Part shown: in pieces, positions 1 through 8,275 of the stretch | How positions within the stretch are numbered: position 1 is the first letter of the stretch | Layout: every line of letters starts with the position of its first letter | Source: an uncultured Alphaproteobacteria bacterium | GTDB taxonomy: Bacteria > Pseudomonadota > Alphaproteobacteria > Puniceispirillales > Marisalimonadaceae | DNA length: 40,998 bases | Direction of reading: 5' to 3' | Assembly: GCA_937142855.1 (NCBI GenBank) | Contig: CAKZQZ010000049.1 | Location: forward strand, 1 to 40,998 | The notes under the pieces: generated by a model | The model's input: only the letters and a program-made list of their open reading frames with translations | The model's database searches: none | Told to the model about the DNA's origin: nothing | Position numbers and translations under genes: made by a program

Positions 1-144
1 CCAGGCGATAAAGAAATATCTACTAATAATGACAGGCTTGCAAATGGACTTCCTGTAGCTCCTTTGGTATGGGAAAACATTAAAAGTACTGCACAAAAGT
101 TAAATGTAAATGATTTAGAAAGATTTGAAAAAGCAGTTAAATAA
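1..144 (+). CDS. Malate/L-lactate/ureidoglycolate dehydrogenase family protein, C-terminal fragment
   Basis: The frame is open from base 1 to a TAA at 142-144, giving the last 47 residues of a gene that begins outside the window. The tail reads PGDKEIS...RLANGLPVAPLVWENIK, which resembles the C-terminus of Ldh2/AllD-type NAD(P)-dependent dehydrogenases: a proline-glycine turn, a basic stretch, then 'GIP(L/V)...W..L'. A full-length member of the same family lies at 33238-34266 and ends in a comparable way (RMPGQTAINKRKKS). Family assignment rests on this short tail only. Its place just upstream of the xanthine dehydrogenase genes makes ureidoglycolate dehydrogenase (AllD) a reasonable guess, but substrate cannot be read from the tail. 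Confidence 0.55.
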   Translation, partial: PGDKEISTNNDRLANGLPVAPLVWENIKSTAQKLNVNDLERFEKAVK

Positions 145-159
145 TTAAACTATCTTTGA

Positions 160-189
160 TTGATTTTTTTAAAATTTGGCAGTTATAAT
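160..189 (+). promoter_or_regulatory. Probable sigma-70 promoter of xdhAB
   Basis: A perfect TATAAT (184-189) is preceded by TTGATT (160-165, 4 of 6 matches to TTGACA) with an 18-base spacer. Initiation would fall near 196, leaving a leader of about 28 bases to the TTG start at 224. The promoter lies inside the longer possible reading frame that opens at 176, which argues against that upstream start. Confidence 0.45.
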
Positions 190-223
190 CATATACTTAA
201 TTTTGTATGTGAGGAAACTGTCC

Positions 224-1627
224 TTGGCTGATTTAAAAAATACTATTTTTGTAAATAGTAAAAAAGTTGAAGTAAATAATGTCCACCATGACATAACTTT
301 ATTGGATTGGTTAAGAAATCATCATAGGATGACAGGAACCAAGGAAGGTTGTGCAGAAGGTGACTGTGGCGCTTGTTCAGTAATCATAGATGAAAATGGA
401 AGTGGTAGTTCAAGACCTATAAATTCATGCTTAATTAGATTAGGTCAAGTAATGGGCAGGAGTGTAACTACAATAGAGGGTGTTGGTTGTGTTAAAAACC
501 CACATCCTTTGCAAATTGCCTTTACAAATGAACATGCTTCACAATGTGGGTACTGTACTCCAGGTTTCATAATGTCAGGTATCAGCTTACTTAATTCTAA
601 TAAAAAAATAACAGATGAAACAATCAATGATGCAATCTCTGGTAATTTGTGCAGGTGTACAGGTTACTCGCCCATTATAAAAGCTATAAAGTCAGTAGCT
701 AAGAATAGAATTACCCAAAATAACAGTCAATCCATCAATAAAATTAAGAAAATCACTCTTGGAAATGTAACTTATTTAAAACCATCTAATTTAAAGGAAC
801 TTAAAAAACATCTCGATGAAATTAAGAGTTTTCAATTTCTAGCGGGTGGAACAGATTTGAATCTTCAAAGACCAATTATCAATCAAAAAGAAGATAAGAT
901 TATATGTTTGGGTTCCATTGTAGAGTTAAACAAAATTACGCATCTCAAAGAAAAAATAGTACTTGGAGGTGGAGTTACAATTGAGAGTTTTCTTGAAGCT
1001 GTTAGGTTAAAAATGCCAGAGCTTGTAGAAATTCTTCAAAGGTTTGGGTCACCTCAAATTAGAAATCAAGGAACAGTTGGAGGAAATTTATGCACGTCTA
1101 GTCCTATTGGAGATATTGCACCAATATTGCTAGTTTTAAATTCGGATTTAAACGTGTTTGGAAGAAACGGTTCTAAAAAAATTAACATAAAAAACTTTTT
1201 CAAAGGTTACCGAAAGAATGTCTTACAAAAAGATGAAATAATTTCATCTGTTGAAATACCTTTTGCTAACAAAAAAAATAAAATTTTTTCTTGGAAACTC
1301 TCAAAACGATATGACCAAGATATATCGACTGTTTCTTTAGCCATAAATATTCAAACACACAAAAATATTATAAAAGAATTGCATTTAGCTGCTGGGGGTG
1401 TTGCAGCTATACCAAAGATGTTAGATAATTTAAGTAATCAAATGCTTGAAAAAAAAATAGATGATGCAATTCAATTTGCAATTGATAATTTAGAACAATA
1501 TATCCAACCAATTTCTGACTTAAGAGGCTCAAGTCATTACAGATTAGAGGCAATCAAGGGATTATTTAGAAGATTACAAACTTGTTTGATACAAAATAAG
1601 AACAGTCTATCAATAATGGATTTTTAG
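224..1627 (+). CDS. xdhA: Xanthine dehydrogenase small subunit (2Fe-2S and FAD subunit)
   Basis: XdhA passes electrons from the molybdenum subunit through two 2Fe-2S clusters and FAD to NAD+ during oxidation of hypoxanthine and xanthine to urate in the cytoplasm. Counting from the TTG at 224 (467 aa), the ferredoxin cluster has C43, C48, C51 and C69. The second cluster has C108, C111, C143 and C145 (QCGYC...CRC). The FAD domain follows from about residue 180, with FLAGGTDL and GTVGGNLCTSSPIGD. The frame is open back to 176, but the TTG at 224 has a GAGGA box (211-215) eight bases ahead and puts the N-terminus where the family starts (ADLKNTIFVNSKKVEV). One base separates it from xdhB. No XdhC cofactor-insertion factor is nearby. 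Confidence 0.95.
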   Translation: MADLKNTIFVNSKKVEVNNVHHDITLLDWLRNHHRMTGTKEGCAEGDCGACSVIIDENGSGSSRPINSCLIRLGQVMGRSVTTIEGVGCVKNPHPLQIAFTNEHASQCGYCTPGFIMSGISLLNSNKKITDETINDAISGNLCRCTGYSPIIKAIKSVAKNRITQNNSQSINKIKKITLGNVTYLKPSNLKELKKHLDEIKSFQFLAGGTDLNLQRPIINQKEDKIICLGSIVELNKITHLKEKIVLGGGVTIESFLEAVRLKMPELVEILQRFGSPQIRNQGTVGGNLCTSSPIGDIAPILLVLNSDLNVFGRNGSKKINIKNFFKGYRKNVLQKDEIISSVEIPFANKKNKIFSWKLSKRYDQDISTVSLAINIQTHKNIIKELHLAAGGVAAIPKMLDNLSNQMLEKKIDDAIQFAIDNLEQYIQPISDLRGSSHYRLEAIKGLFRRLQTCLIQNKNSLSIMDF

Positions 1628-1628
1628 A

Positions 1629-3920
1629 ATGAATAATTTTAATAAAATTCCCATTCACGATTCCTCTTTAAGACATTCCACTGGTCAGGCTGTATATATA
1701 GACGACATGCCTGAACAAGAAAACCTATTGCATGCAGCACCTATTTTATCAAAAATTGCATGTGGAAAAATAATAAATATTAATTCTGATAAACTAAATA
1801 ATTTGCCTTTCTTTACTAAAGTAATAACAGCTAAAGACATTCCTGGTGAGAATGAAATTGGCCCGATAAAGAATGGGGAACCTGTTTTAGCGGACGATTA
1901 TATTTCATATTTAGGACAACCAATTGGTATTGTTTTGGCTGAAACACATCAAGAAGCTATTTACGCAACTAGTTTAGTTGAAATCGAGACTGAAATAACT
2001 ACTAAACCAATTCTTAATTTAGATGATGCTTTTAAACAAAAATCCTTTTTAGAAAATCCAATGATTTTAGAAAAAGGGAATGTTGAAAGCGATATGGCAA
2101 AATCAAATTATAAATTATCTGGTGATTTTGAAATTGGTGGTCAAGATCATTTTTATCTAGAAACTCATGTTGCTATGACCCTCCCTGGCGAGAATGAAGA
2201 ATATGTCGTGTGGTCAAGTACCCAACACCCTACTGAGGTTCAACATGGTGTTGGAAAGGTCTTAAATATACCATCAGCAAAAATTGATAGTAAAGTTAGA
2301 AGGTTAGGAGGTGGATTTGGTGGGAAAGAGAGCCAGGCAACTATTTTTGCAGCAATGTCCGCTTTAGGCGCTCACATAACTCTGAGACCTGTAAAAATTC
2401 GTCTGAATAGAGATCACGATATGACTGCATCAGGGAAAAGGCACAACTTTAAAGTATATTTCAATATAGGCTTTACAGCTGCTGGTAAGATTTTGGCGTT
2501 GGATATAAAACTTTTAAGTAATGGTGGTAATGTTTTAGATTTATCAGGACCTGTAATGACAAGAGCTCTAACTCATCTTGATAACTGTTATTTTATAAAA
2601 TCACTAAAAGCTGTTGGTTATGTGTGTAAAACCAATACTGTTTCAAATACTGCTTTTAGGGGGTTTGGAGGCCCACAGGGAATGTTAACTATTGAAAATA
2701 TACTCTTTTCAGTTAGTCAATATTTAAATAAGCCAGTAGATGAAATTCGTGAAATCAATTATTATTCTAGATTAAATGGTCTTAAAACACCTTATGGTCA
2801 AATTGTAAAAAACCCAAGAATTGAAAAGGTTTTAAGTGAAATATACAAGTTAAGTGATTATAAAAAAAGAATAAGAGATATAAAACAATTTAACCTAAAT
2901 CAAAAAATAAATAATTTACCTTTCAGAAAAGGTATAGCCTTAATGCCTGCAAAATTTGGTATTTCGTTTAACAAACCATCGTTAAATCAAGGTGGAGCTC
3001 TCGTCCATGTTTACTCTGATGGATCTATAAGGTTAAATCATGGTGGAACTGAGATGGGGCAAGGGTTATTTATTAAAGTTGCCCAAGTTGTAGCTGAATG
3101 CTTCAAGGTTCCGGTTGAACAGATTCATATTACATCAACTAATACAGCAGAAGTTCCAAACACATCAGCAACGGCAGCATCATCAGGCTCAGATTTGAAT
3201 GGAATGGCAGCATGGAATGCTTCAAATATTATAAAAAATAGAATGATTGATCACGCTGCAAAGTTATTTAAAAAGAACAAAAAAGATATTGTTTTTAATG
3301 ATGGTAGGATCATTTGTGGCAATAAAAGTTTATCTTTTTCAGAGTTAGCATTTTCTTGTTGGGAAAGCCGTATCTCTTTATCGTCAACTGGTTATTATAA
3401 AACCCCAAAAATTTTTTGGGATCAAAATAAGCTTAAAGGGCATCCTTACTTTTATTTTACTTGGGGGGCAGCAGTTTCTGAAGCTTTGTTAGATATTAAT
3501 ACAGGTGAGAGTAGAATCTTAAGGGCCGATATTGTTCAAGATTGTGGAAATTCTTTGAATGAGAATATTGATATAGGTCAAATAGAAGGTGGGTTTATTC
3601 AAGGTCTTGGATGGTTGACATGTGAAGAATTATGTTTTTCTCAAGAAGGAAAATTATTAACAACTGGGCCATCCACATACAAATTACCTGGAAGTAGAGA
3701 TATACCTAAAGCTTTTAAAGTAAAATTATTAGAAAATGCAGATAATGAGGAAAAAACAATTTTTAGATCCAAAGCAGTTGGTGAACCACCTCTATTACTT
3801 GCAATTTCTCATTTTTTAGCTCTGAAAGAAGCAATAAAAGCTTCTTCGGAAGGATCAAAACCTGAAATGCTAAATTCTCCGGCGACCCCTTCTGAGATTT
3901 TACGAGTATTGAGGTATTAA
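1629..3920 (+). CDS. xdhB: Xanthine dehydrogenase molybdopterin-binding subunit
   Basis: This is the catalytic large subunit (763 aa, usual length) that hydroxylates xanthine at the molybdenum cofactor. Visible family motifs are GGQDHFYLETH near residue 179, the glycine-rich GGGFGGKESQ, RGFGGPQGM, HGGTEMGQGL, and VGEPPLLLA, whose Glu (E719) matches the catalytic base. It follows xdhA after one base, so the two are co-transcribed and probably translationally coupled. The NCS2 purine permease downstream and the urate-degrading genes support xanthine as substrate rather than an aldehyde or CO. Confidence 0.95.
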   Translation: MNNFNKIPIHDSSLRHSTGQAVYIDDMPEQENLLHAAPILSKIACGKIININSDKLNNLPFFTKVITAKDIPGENEIGPIKNGEPVLADDYISYLGQPIGIVLAETHQEAIYATSLVEIETEITTKPILNLDDAFKQKSFLENPMILEKGNVESDMAKSNYKLSGDFEIGGQDHFYLETHVAMTLPGENEEYVVWSSTQHPTEVQHGVGKVLNIPSAKIDSKVRRLGGGFGGKESQATIFAAMSALGAHITLRPVKIRLNRDHDMTASGKRHNFKVYFNIGFTAAGKILALDIKLLSNGGNVLDLSGPVMTRALTHLDNCYFIKSLKAVGYVCKTNTVSNTAFRGFGGPQGMLTIENILFSVSQYLNKPVDEIREINYYSRLNGLKTPYGQIVKNPRIEKVLSEIYKLSDYKKRIRDIKQFNLNQKINNLPFRKGIALMPAKFGISFNKPSLNQGGALVHVYSDGSIRLNHGGTEMGQGLFIKVAQVVAECFKVPVEQIHITSTNTAEVPNTSATAASSGSDLNGMAAWNASNIIKNRMIDHAAKLFKKNKKDIVFNDGRIICGNKSLSFSELAFSCWESRISLSSTGYYKTPKIFWDQNKLKGHPYFYFTWGAAVSEALLDINTGESRILRADIVQDCGNSLNENIDIGQIEGGFIQGLGWLTCEELCFSQEGKLLTTGPSTYKLPGSRDIPKAFKVKLLENADNEEKTIFRSKAVGEPPLLLAISHFLALKEAIKASSEGSKPEMLNSPATPSEILRVLRY

Positions 3921-4001
3921 CAAGTTAAGTACATTATTGTTGTTTTTATCTATATCTTGTGATTTTCTTTCAAAGTTAAACAACATTTAGGGGAGGTATT
4001 T

Positions 4002-5327
4002 ATGAGTGCCTTAGAAAACGTTTCTCAAGAAGACTTAAAAAATCCAGATTATGTCCCACCTTTACAAGTGGGATTGATACTTGGATTGCAACATGTTTTA
4101 GCAATGTTTGTAAGTAATGTTACACCTTCAATTATTATTGCAGGAGTTGCAGGTTTTGCATTTGGCAGTGCTGATACAGTTTTTTTAATTCAGATGTCTA
4201 TGTTATTTGCAGGCATAGCCACATTAATGCAAACAATTGGATTAGGTCCAATTGGAGCAAGACTTCCAGTAATGCAAGGCACTAGTTTTGCTTTTGTTCC
4301 TGTTATGATAGGGGCAGCAAAAATGGGAATGGGCACGTTATTTGGAGGAATTGTTATTGGTGGTATTTTTCACGCATTCTTAGGATCTTTTATTGGTAAA
4401 ATTCGCCATTGGTTCCCACCATTAGTTTCAGGAATAATTATCCTAGCTATTGGAATTTATTTAATTCCAGTAGGTATTCAATACGCCGCAGGAGGGGCTG
4501 GTGATTTTAACATGTCTAAACCAACATGGGGTGGCATGGGTAATTGGAGCCTTGCACTGATTGTTATTATTGTAGCTTTCTGGTTAAAATTTTGGACTAA
4601 GGGAATTATTTCAAGCTCTTCTGTGTTATTAGGAATGATAGCTGCTTATGTAGTTGCTATTTTTATGGGAAGTGTGAATTTTTCCGGAGTAGAAAAAGCA
4701 GCTTGGTTTGCATTGCCAGAGCCTTTTAAATATGGATTTGATATTAATTTAACAGTCATTATAGCTATGTGCTTAATGTCAATTGTAAGCGCGATTGAAA
4801 CTGTTGGAGATATTTCTGGTATCGCAAAAGGTGGCGCTAACCGAGAAGCCACAGATAAAGAGATACAAGGTGGTACCTATGCAGACGGAATTGGAACTGC
4901 AGTTGCAGGTGTTTTTGGAGGTCTTCCAAATACCAGCTTTAGTCAAAATGTTGGATTGATTTCTATGACTGGCGTTATGAGCAGATCTGTGGTTACAATA
5001 GCAGCAATTTTTCTTGTCCTTTGTGGCCTAGTTCCTAAAATAGGAGCCATAGTATCATCGATGCCAATAGCAGTTTTAGGTGGTGGTGTGATTGTCATGT
5101 TTGGAATGGTCGCATCTGCAGGTATCAATATGCTAAGTAGCGTTAATTGGAATAGAAGAAATATGATGATTTTTGCTATATCACTCTCTATTGGATTTGG
5201 CTTGCAAAAAGTTCCAGCTTCTGTTTCAGGATTGGGTACTGAGATTCAGATGTTAATGACATCTGGTTTATTACCAGCCGCTTTCTTAGCTGTTGTTCTG
5301 AATTTGATGCTTCCAGAAGAAGATTAA
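4002..5327 (+). CDS. NCS2 (NAT) family purine permease, xanthine/urate type
   Basis: An integral membrane proton symporter of 441 aa with about 14 hydrophobic segments. The nucleobase-ascorbate transporter signature [Q/E/P]-N-x-G-x4-T is present as QNVGLISMTG near residue 315. The conserved VMQGTSFAF and AIETVGDISGIAKG stretches flank the substrate site. The Q at the start of the signature is usual in purine/urate rather than uracil carriers, as far as I recall. A strong ribosome site, GGGGAGG (3990-3996), precedes the ATG. It sits 81 bases after xdhB in the same direction, consistent with import of xanthine or urate for the neighbouring enzymes. The transcript probably ends at the terminator at 5361-5393. 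Confidence 0.9.
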   Translation: MSALENVSQEDLKNPDYVPPLQVGLILGLQHVLAMFVSNVTPSIIIAGVAGFAFGSADTVFLIQMSMLFAGIATLMQTIGLGPIGARLPVMQGTSFAFVPVMIGAAKMGMGTLFGGIVIGGIFHAFLGSFIGKIRHWFPPLVSGIIILAIGIYLIPVGIQYAAGGAGDFNMSKPTWGGMGNWSLALIVIIVAFWLKFWTKGIISSSSVLLGMIAAYVVAIFMGSVNFSGVEKAAWFALPEPFKYGFDINLTVIIAMCLMSIVSAIETVGDISGIAKGGANREATDKEIQGGTYADGIGTAVAGVFGGLPNTSFSQNVGLISMTGVMSRSVVTIAAIFLVLCGLVPKIGAIVSSMPIAVLGGGVIVMFGMVASAGINMLSSVNWNRRNMMIFAISLSIGFGLQKVPASVSGLGTEIQMLMTSGLLPAAFLAVVLNLMLPEED

Positions 5328-5360
5328 ATAAGCATTTAAAAGTTTATTAAATATTGATAC

Positions 5361-5393
5361 ATTACACCGCTTATAAGCGGTGTAATTTTTTTT
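5361..5393 (+). terminator. Rho-independent terminator after the purine permease
   Basis: ATTACACCGCTT (5361-5372) pairs perfectly with AAGCGGTGTAAT (5375-5386). A run of nine T (5385-5393) overlaps the end of the stem. It ends eight bases before the ATG of the next gene, which is unusually close. Confidence 0.85.
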
Positions 5394-5401
5394 GTGTGAA
5401 G

Positions 5402-6754
5402 ATGTCAAGTTTATTAATTAAAAATGCAAGTGTCATTGCGACTATGGACGATGATAGAAATGAGATTATTAACAAATCTATTTATTGTGAAGATGGCAAA
5501 ATTGTAGATATTGGGGACCTTGCAAATTTCCATTATAATCCAGAATTTGTTATTGACGCATTCGAGAAGGTCGTCATACCTGGTTTAGTAAATACACATC
5601 ACCATTTATTCCAAAATTTAACACGCTGTTACCGAGATTCTCAAAATGAATCATTATTTGGTTGGCTCACAAACTTATATCCTATTTGGAATAAAATTTT
5701 ACCGTCTGACATCTATATTTCAACTTTAATTGGATTGTCTGAAATGGTGATTAGTGGGTGTACTACTTCTAGCGATCATCTATATCTTTTTCCAAATGGA
5801 TCTAAGCTTGAAAATCAAATAGAAGCGGCAGGGGAGGTCGGTTGTCGATTTCACGCAACTAGAGGCTCGATGAGTATTGGTGTTAGTAAGGGTGGGCTTC
5901 CACCAGACACTCTTACTGAAAAAGAGGATTTTATTATAAAAGATTGTCAGAGGGTGGTTGAAGATTTTCATGATCCTTCTAAATTTTCAATGTTAAGAAT
6001 AGGTCTAGCGCCTTGTTCTCCGTTTAGCGTTAGTCAAGATTTAATGAAGGAGACTGCTAAATTAGCTCGTAGTTATTCAGTCAGCATGCATACTCATTTG
6101 GCTGAAAATGATGAAGATCTTATTTATACAAAAGAAAATTTTGGTATGACCCCGGGTCAGTATATCGAAGAATTAGGTTGGGTAGGGGATGATGTGTGGC
6201 ATGCCCATTGTGTTAAATTAGATGAAGATGAAATTGAATTATTTTCTAGAACAGGCACTGGTATTGCTCATTGCCCTTGTTCAAATATGAGACTGGCTAG
6301 TGGAATAGCTCCACTGAGAACGTGGATAGATAAAGGTGTTAAAGTAGGATTAGGAGTGGATGGTTCAAGTTCAAATGATAGCGGACATCTTTTAAATGAA
6401 GCTCGTCAAGCCATGTTATTACAAAGAGTTAACATAGGTGCTAATAAATTTTCACCAAGAGAAGCATTATATACTGCAACAAGGGGCGGTGCAGAAGTAC
6501 TAAATAGAAATGATATAGGTCAGATTTCAGTGGGAAAAGCTGCAGATTTTGCAATTTATGACTTAAATAAAATCGCTATGTCTGGAGCTTGGAGTGATCC
6601 ATTGGCTGCTTTGGTATTATGTTCACCTATAGAAACCGCCTACACAATTTGTAATGGAGAGATAATTTCTCAAAATGGTCATTTAAATAAATTTGATCTT
6701 AATTTAGCCTTGGAAAAACATAAAGTCGCGTCAAAAAGATTATTATGTTTATAA
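5402..6754 (+). CDS. 8-oxoguanine deaminase-like amidohydrolase
   Basis: A 450-aa member of the ATZ/TRZ amidohydrolase family. The metal-binding HxH is at H66 and H68 (NTHHHLFQNLTR). Further ligands are in MHTHLAEN (about 230) and HAHC (about 267), and the catalytic Asp is in GLGVDGSSSND (D320). The THHHLFQ...TR..P and GVDGSSSNDS patterns resemble 8-oxoguanine deaminases, which convert 8-oxoguanine to urate and ammonia. A guanine deaminase or related aminopurine role is the alternative. The frame is open upstream to 5354 through the terminator, but the ATG at 5402 gives the family's N-terminus (SSLLIKNASVIATMD). It overlaps allA by six bases, tail to tail. Confidence 0.85.
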   Translation: MSSLLIKNASVIATMDDDRNEIINKSIYCEDGKIVDIGDLANFHYNPEFVIDAFEKVVIPGLVNTHHHLFQNLTRCYRDSQNESLFGWLTNLYPIWNKILPSDIYISTLIGLSEMVISGCTTSSDHLYLFPNGSKLENQIEAAGEVGCRFHATRGSMSIGVSKGGLPPDTLTEKEDFIIKDCQRVVEDFHDPSKFSMLRIGLAPCSPFSVSQDLMKETAKLARSYSVSMHTHLAENDEDLIYTKENFGMTPGQYIEELGWVGDDVWHAHCVKLDEDEIELFSRTGTGIAHCPCSNMRLASGIAPLRTWIDKGVKVGLGVDGSSSNDSGHLLNEARQAMLLQRVNIGANKFSPREALYTATRGGAEVLNRNDIGQISVGKAADFAIYDLNKIAMSGAWSDPLAALVLCSPIETAYTICNGEIISQNGHLNKFDLNLALEKHKVASKRLLCL

Positions 6755-7261
6755 ATTAATGAACCTAATCTCATTATTATTGAAATGATGTTCTTTTAAA
6801 TTGATAGAAGAGCTTTCTTGATCATTTATTCTGTCAACAACCCAAAAATCTTGTTTTTTCTTTACTAAAAGAGGGTGGTGCCATACATTTTTATTGTATG
6901 TAATGCCGGTATCACCATCTACATGGAAACATCTTAAAGTATTTAAATCTGGTAATTCATTTTTTTCTTCACAAACGACTATCAACCAATCATAATCTTG
7001 AATTGGAAGAAAACTTTGTGAAGCTATTGGATGTTTTTCCATTATTTTTATTTCTATTGGAAGATCTCTTGGAGAACCAGAAAAGACAGAAATACTGGAA
7101 TTTCCATTGTTACTTTCTAAATTTAGCTTAGAAATATTATGATACCTAGTGGTAGTGCCTTGATTGATAGAACGCAATTCCAAAGCATTTTTCTTTTGTA
7201 TAATATGCCCAAATCTAGAAAAAATATTAATATCCAATTGTTCGATTGAAATATTATTCAT
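6749..7261 (-). CDS. allA: Ureidoglycolate lyase
   Basis: AllA splits (S)-ureidoglycolate into glyoxylate and urea, the last step of the allantoate branch. The 170-aa protein matches the family in length and motifs: MEKHPIASQSFLPI in the middle, then GITYNKNVWHHPLL and FWVVDR near the C-terminus, a cupin-like fold with the WHHP segment at the active site. It is the last gene of a five-gene minus-strand operon, one base downstream of alc, so it is probably translationally coupled to it. The 3' end overlaps the stop of the 8-oxoguanine deaminase gene by six bases. Confidence 0.93.
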   Translation of the reverse strand: MNNISIEQLDINIFSRFGHIIQKKNALELRSINQGTTTRYHNISKLNLESNNGNSSISVFSGSPRDLPIEIKIMEKHPIASQSFLPIQDYDWLIVVCEEKNELPDLNTLRCFHVDGDTGITYNKNVWHHPLLVKKKQDFWVVDRINDQESSSINLKEHHFNNNEIRFINL

Positions 7262-7262
7262 T

Positions 7263-8258
7263 TTACAATTTCAAACCAAAAATTCTAAATCTTGATACTC
7301 CTCCATCAGGATAAATATTTAATCTAACGTGGGTAATGCCTTCAGTCGACTTATTATCAATTTCGTAATTATGAATATTGTCTGGTTGAAGTTTTGATTT
7401 GTTCAAGATGAATTTCCAGTTCTCAGAGTCATTGATAATTTCTTCTATATCGTTTCCTTTATCAAAATATGAGACTTGAACGGAAGCTTGATCTGGATAA
7501 TTTCCTTTAAAATGAGCCGTATCTATTTCAATTCTTTTTATCAAACCTTGTGTTGCTAATTTAATTATAATCCAGTCATGGCCTGGTTCTCTTCTTCTTC
7601 TTGTTTCCCAACCATCGCCCATTGTTTTACCCCTTCCATCTGAGAGGAGAGCAGATACATCACCATAATGAGCATTATTATAAGCAACAATAGAACCACC
7701 TAACTTTAGGGATGATAATTCAATTAGATTATTTTTATTATTATTATACAAATCCCAATTAAGTTTTACTTCACCAAACAATCTGAATCTTGCTACCCCT
7801 CCATCAGGATAAATTTGTAATCTTATGTAATTAACTTTTGTTTTTGTCTGAACTTTAAATTTATTACTGGCATCTCCTTTTAACGATGATTTGGATAGGA
7901 TTTTAATCCAGTCAGAGTTTTCATTAGGTTTTTGATCACTATATAAACCTTCAATTGAAGCAAAAGGAGGAAAGTTCCCAGTAAAAAAACTTGTATCAAT
8001 ATCTACCTCAGAAATAATTCCTGGAGACCCTAATTCAATTATGGCCCAATCATTCCCACCATCTCTGCGTCTTTTACTCTCCCATCCATCCATCCACTTT
8101 CCATGTTCATCGTACTTATCTTCAATGAATACTGGATCTTTATCATCTATCATTCGGGAAGCTTTACCAAAGAAATCATCGGAAACTTCAATTATTTTTG
8201 TACCAATTTTTGGAGAAGCTAGATTTGTTAAATTTTGATTTTTATCGTTTGTACTCAT
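7263..8258 (-). CDS. alc: Allantoicase
   Basis: Allantoicase hydrolyses allantoate to (S)-ureidoglycolate and urea. The 331-aa protein shows the family's internal duplication: two jelly-roll repeats carry DGWESKRRRDGGNDWAIIEL and DGWETRRRREPGHDWIIIKL, and each repeat ends in YPDGGVARFRLFGEV or YPDGGVSRFRIFGLKL. An AGGAAAA ribosome site precedes the ATG. It is 17 bases downstream of the cyclic amidohydrolase gene and one base upstream of allA, so three consecutive pathway steps are encoded in order. Confidence 0.95.
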   Translation of the reverse strand: MSTNDKNQNLTNLASPKIGTKIIEVSDDFFGKASRMIDDKDPVFIEDKYDEHGKWMDGWESKRRRDGGNDWAIIELGSPGIISEVDIDTSFFTGNFPPFASIEGLYSDQKPNENSDWIKILSKSSLKGDASNKFKVQTKTKVNYIRLQIYPDGGVARFRLFGEVKLNWDLYNNNKNNLIELSSLKLGGSIVAYNNAHYGDVSALLSDGRGKTMGDGWETRRRREPGHDWIIIKLATQGLIKRIEIDTAHFKGNYPDQASVQVSYFDKGNDIEEIINDSENWKFILNKSKLQPDNIHNYEIDNKSTEGITHVRLNIYPDGGVSRFRIFGLKL

Positions 8259-8275
8259 TTTTTTTCCTATTTATT

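Noticed and set aside
176-223. N-terminal extension of XdhA from a TTG at 176
   Set aside because: It overlaps the promoter -10 box, has no ribosome site, and adds 16 hydrophobic residues not found in the family.
3921-4001. Possible purine riboswitch before the NCS2 permease
   Set aside because: The 81-base gap shows no paired stems or conserved junction sequence of a purine aptamer; only a ribosome site is evident.
5354-5401. Upstream extension of the 8-oxoguanine deaminase frame
   Set aside because: It runs through the rho-independent terminator and has no family-like sequence.
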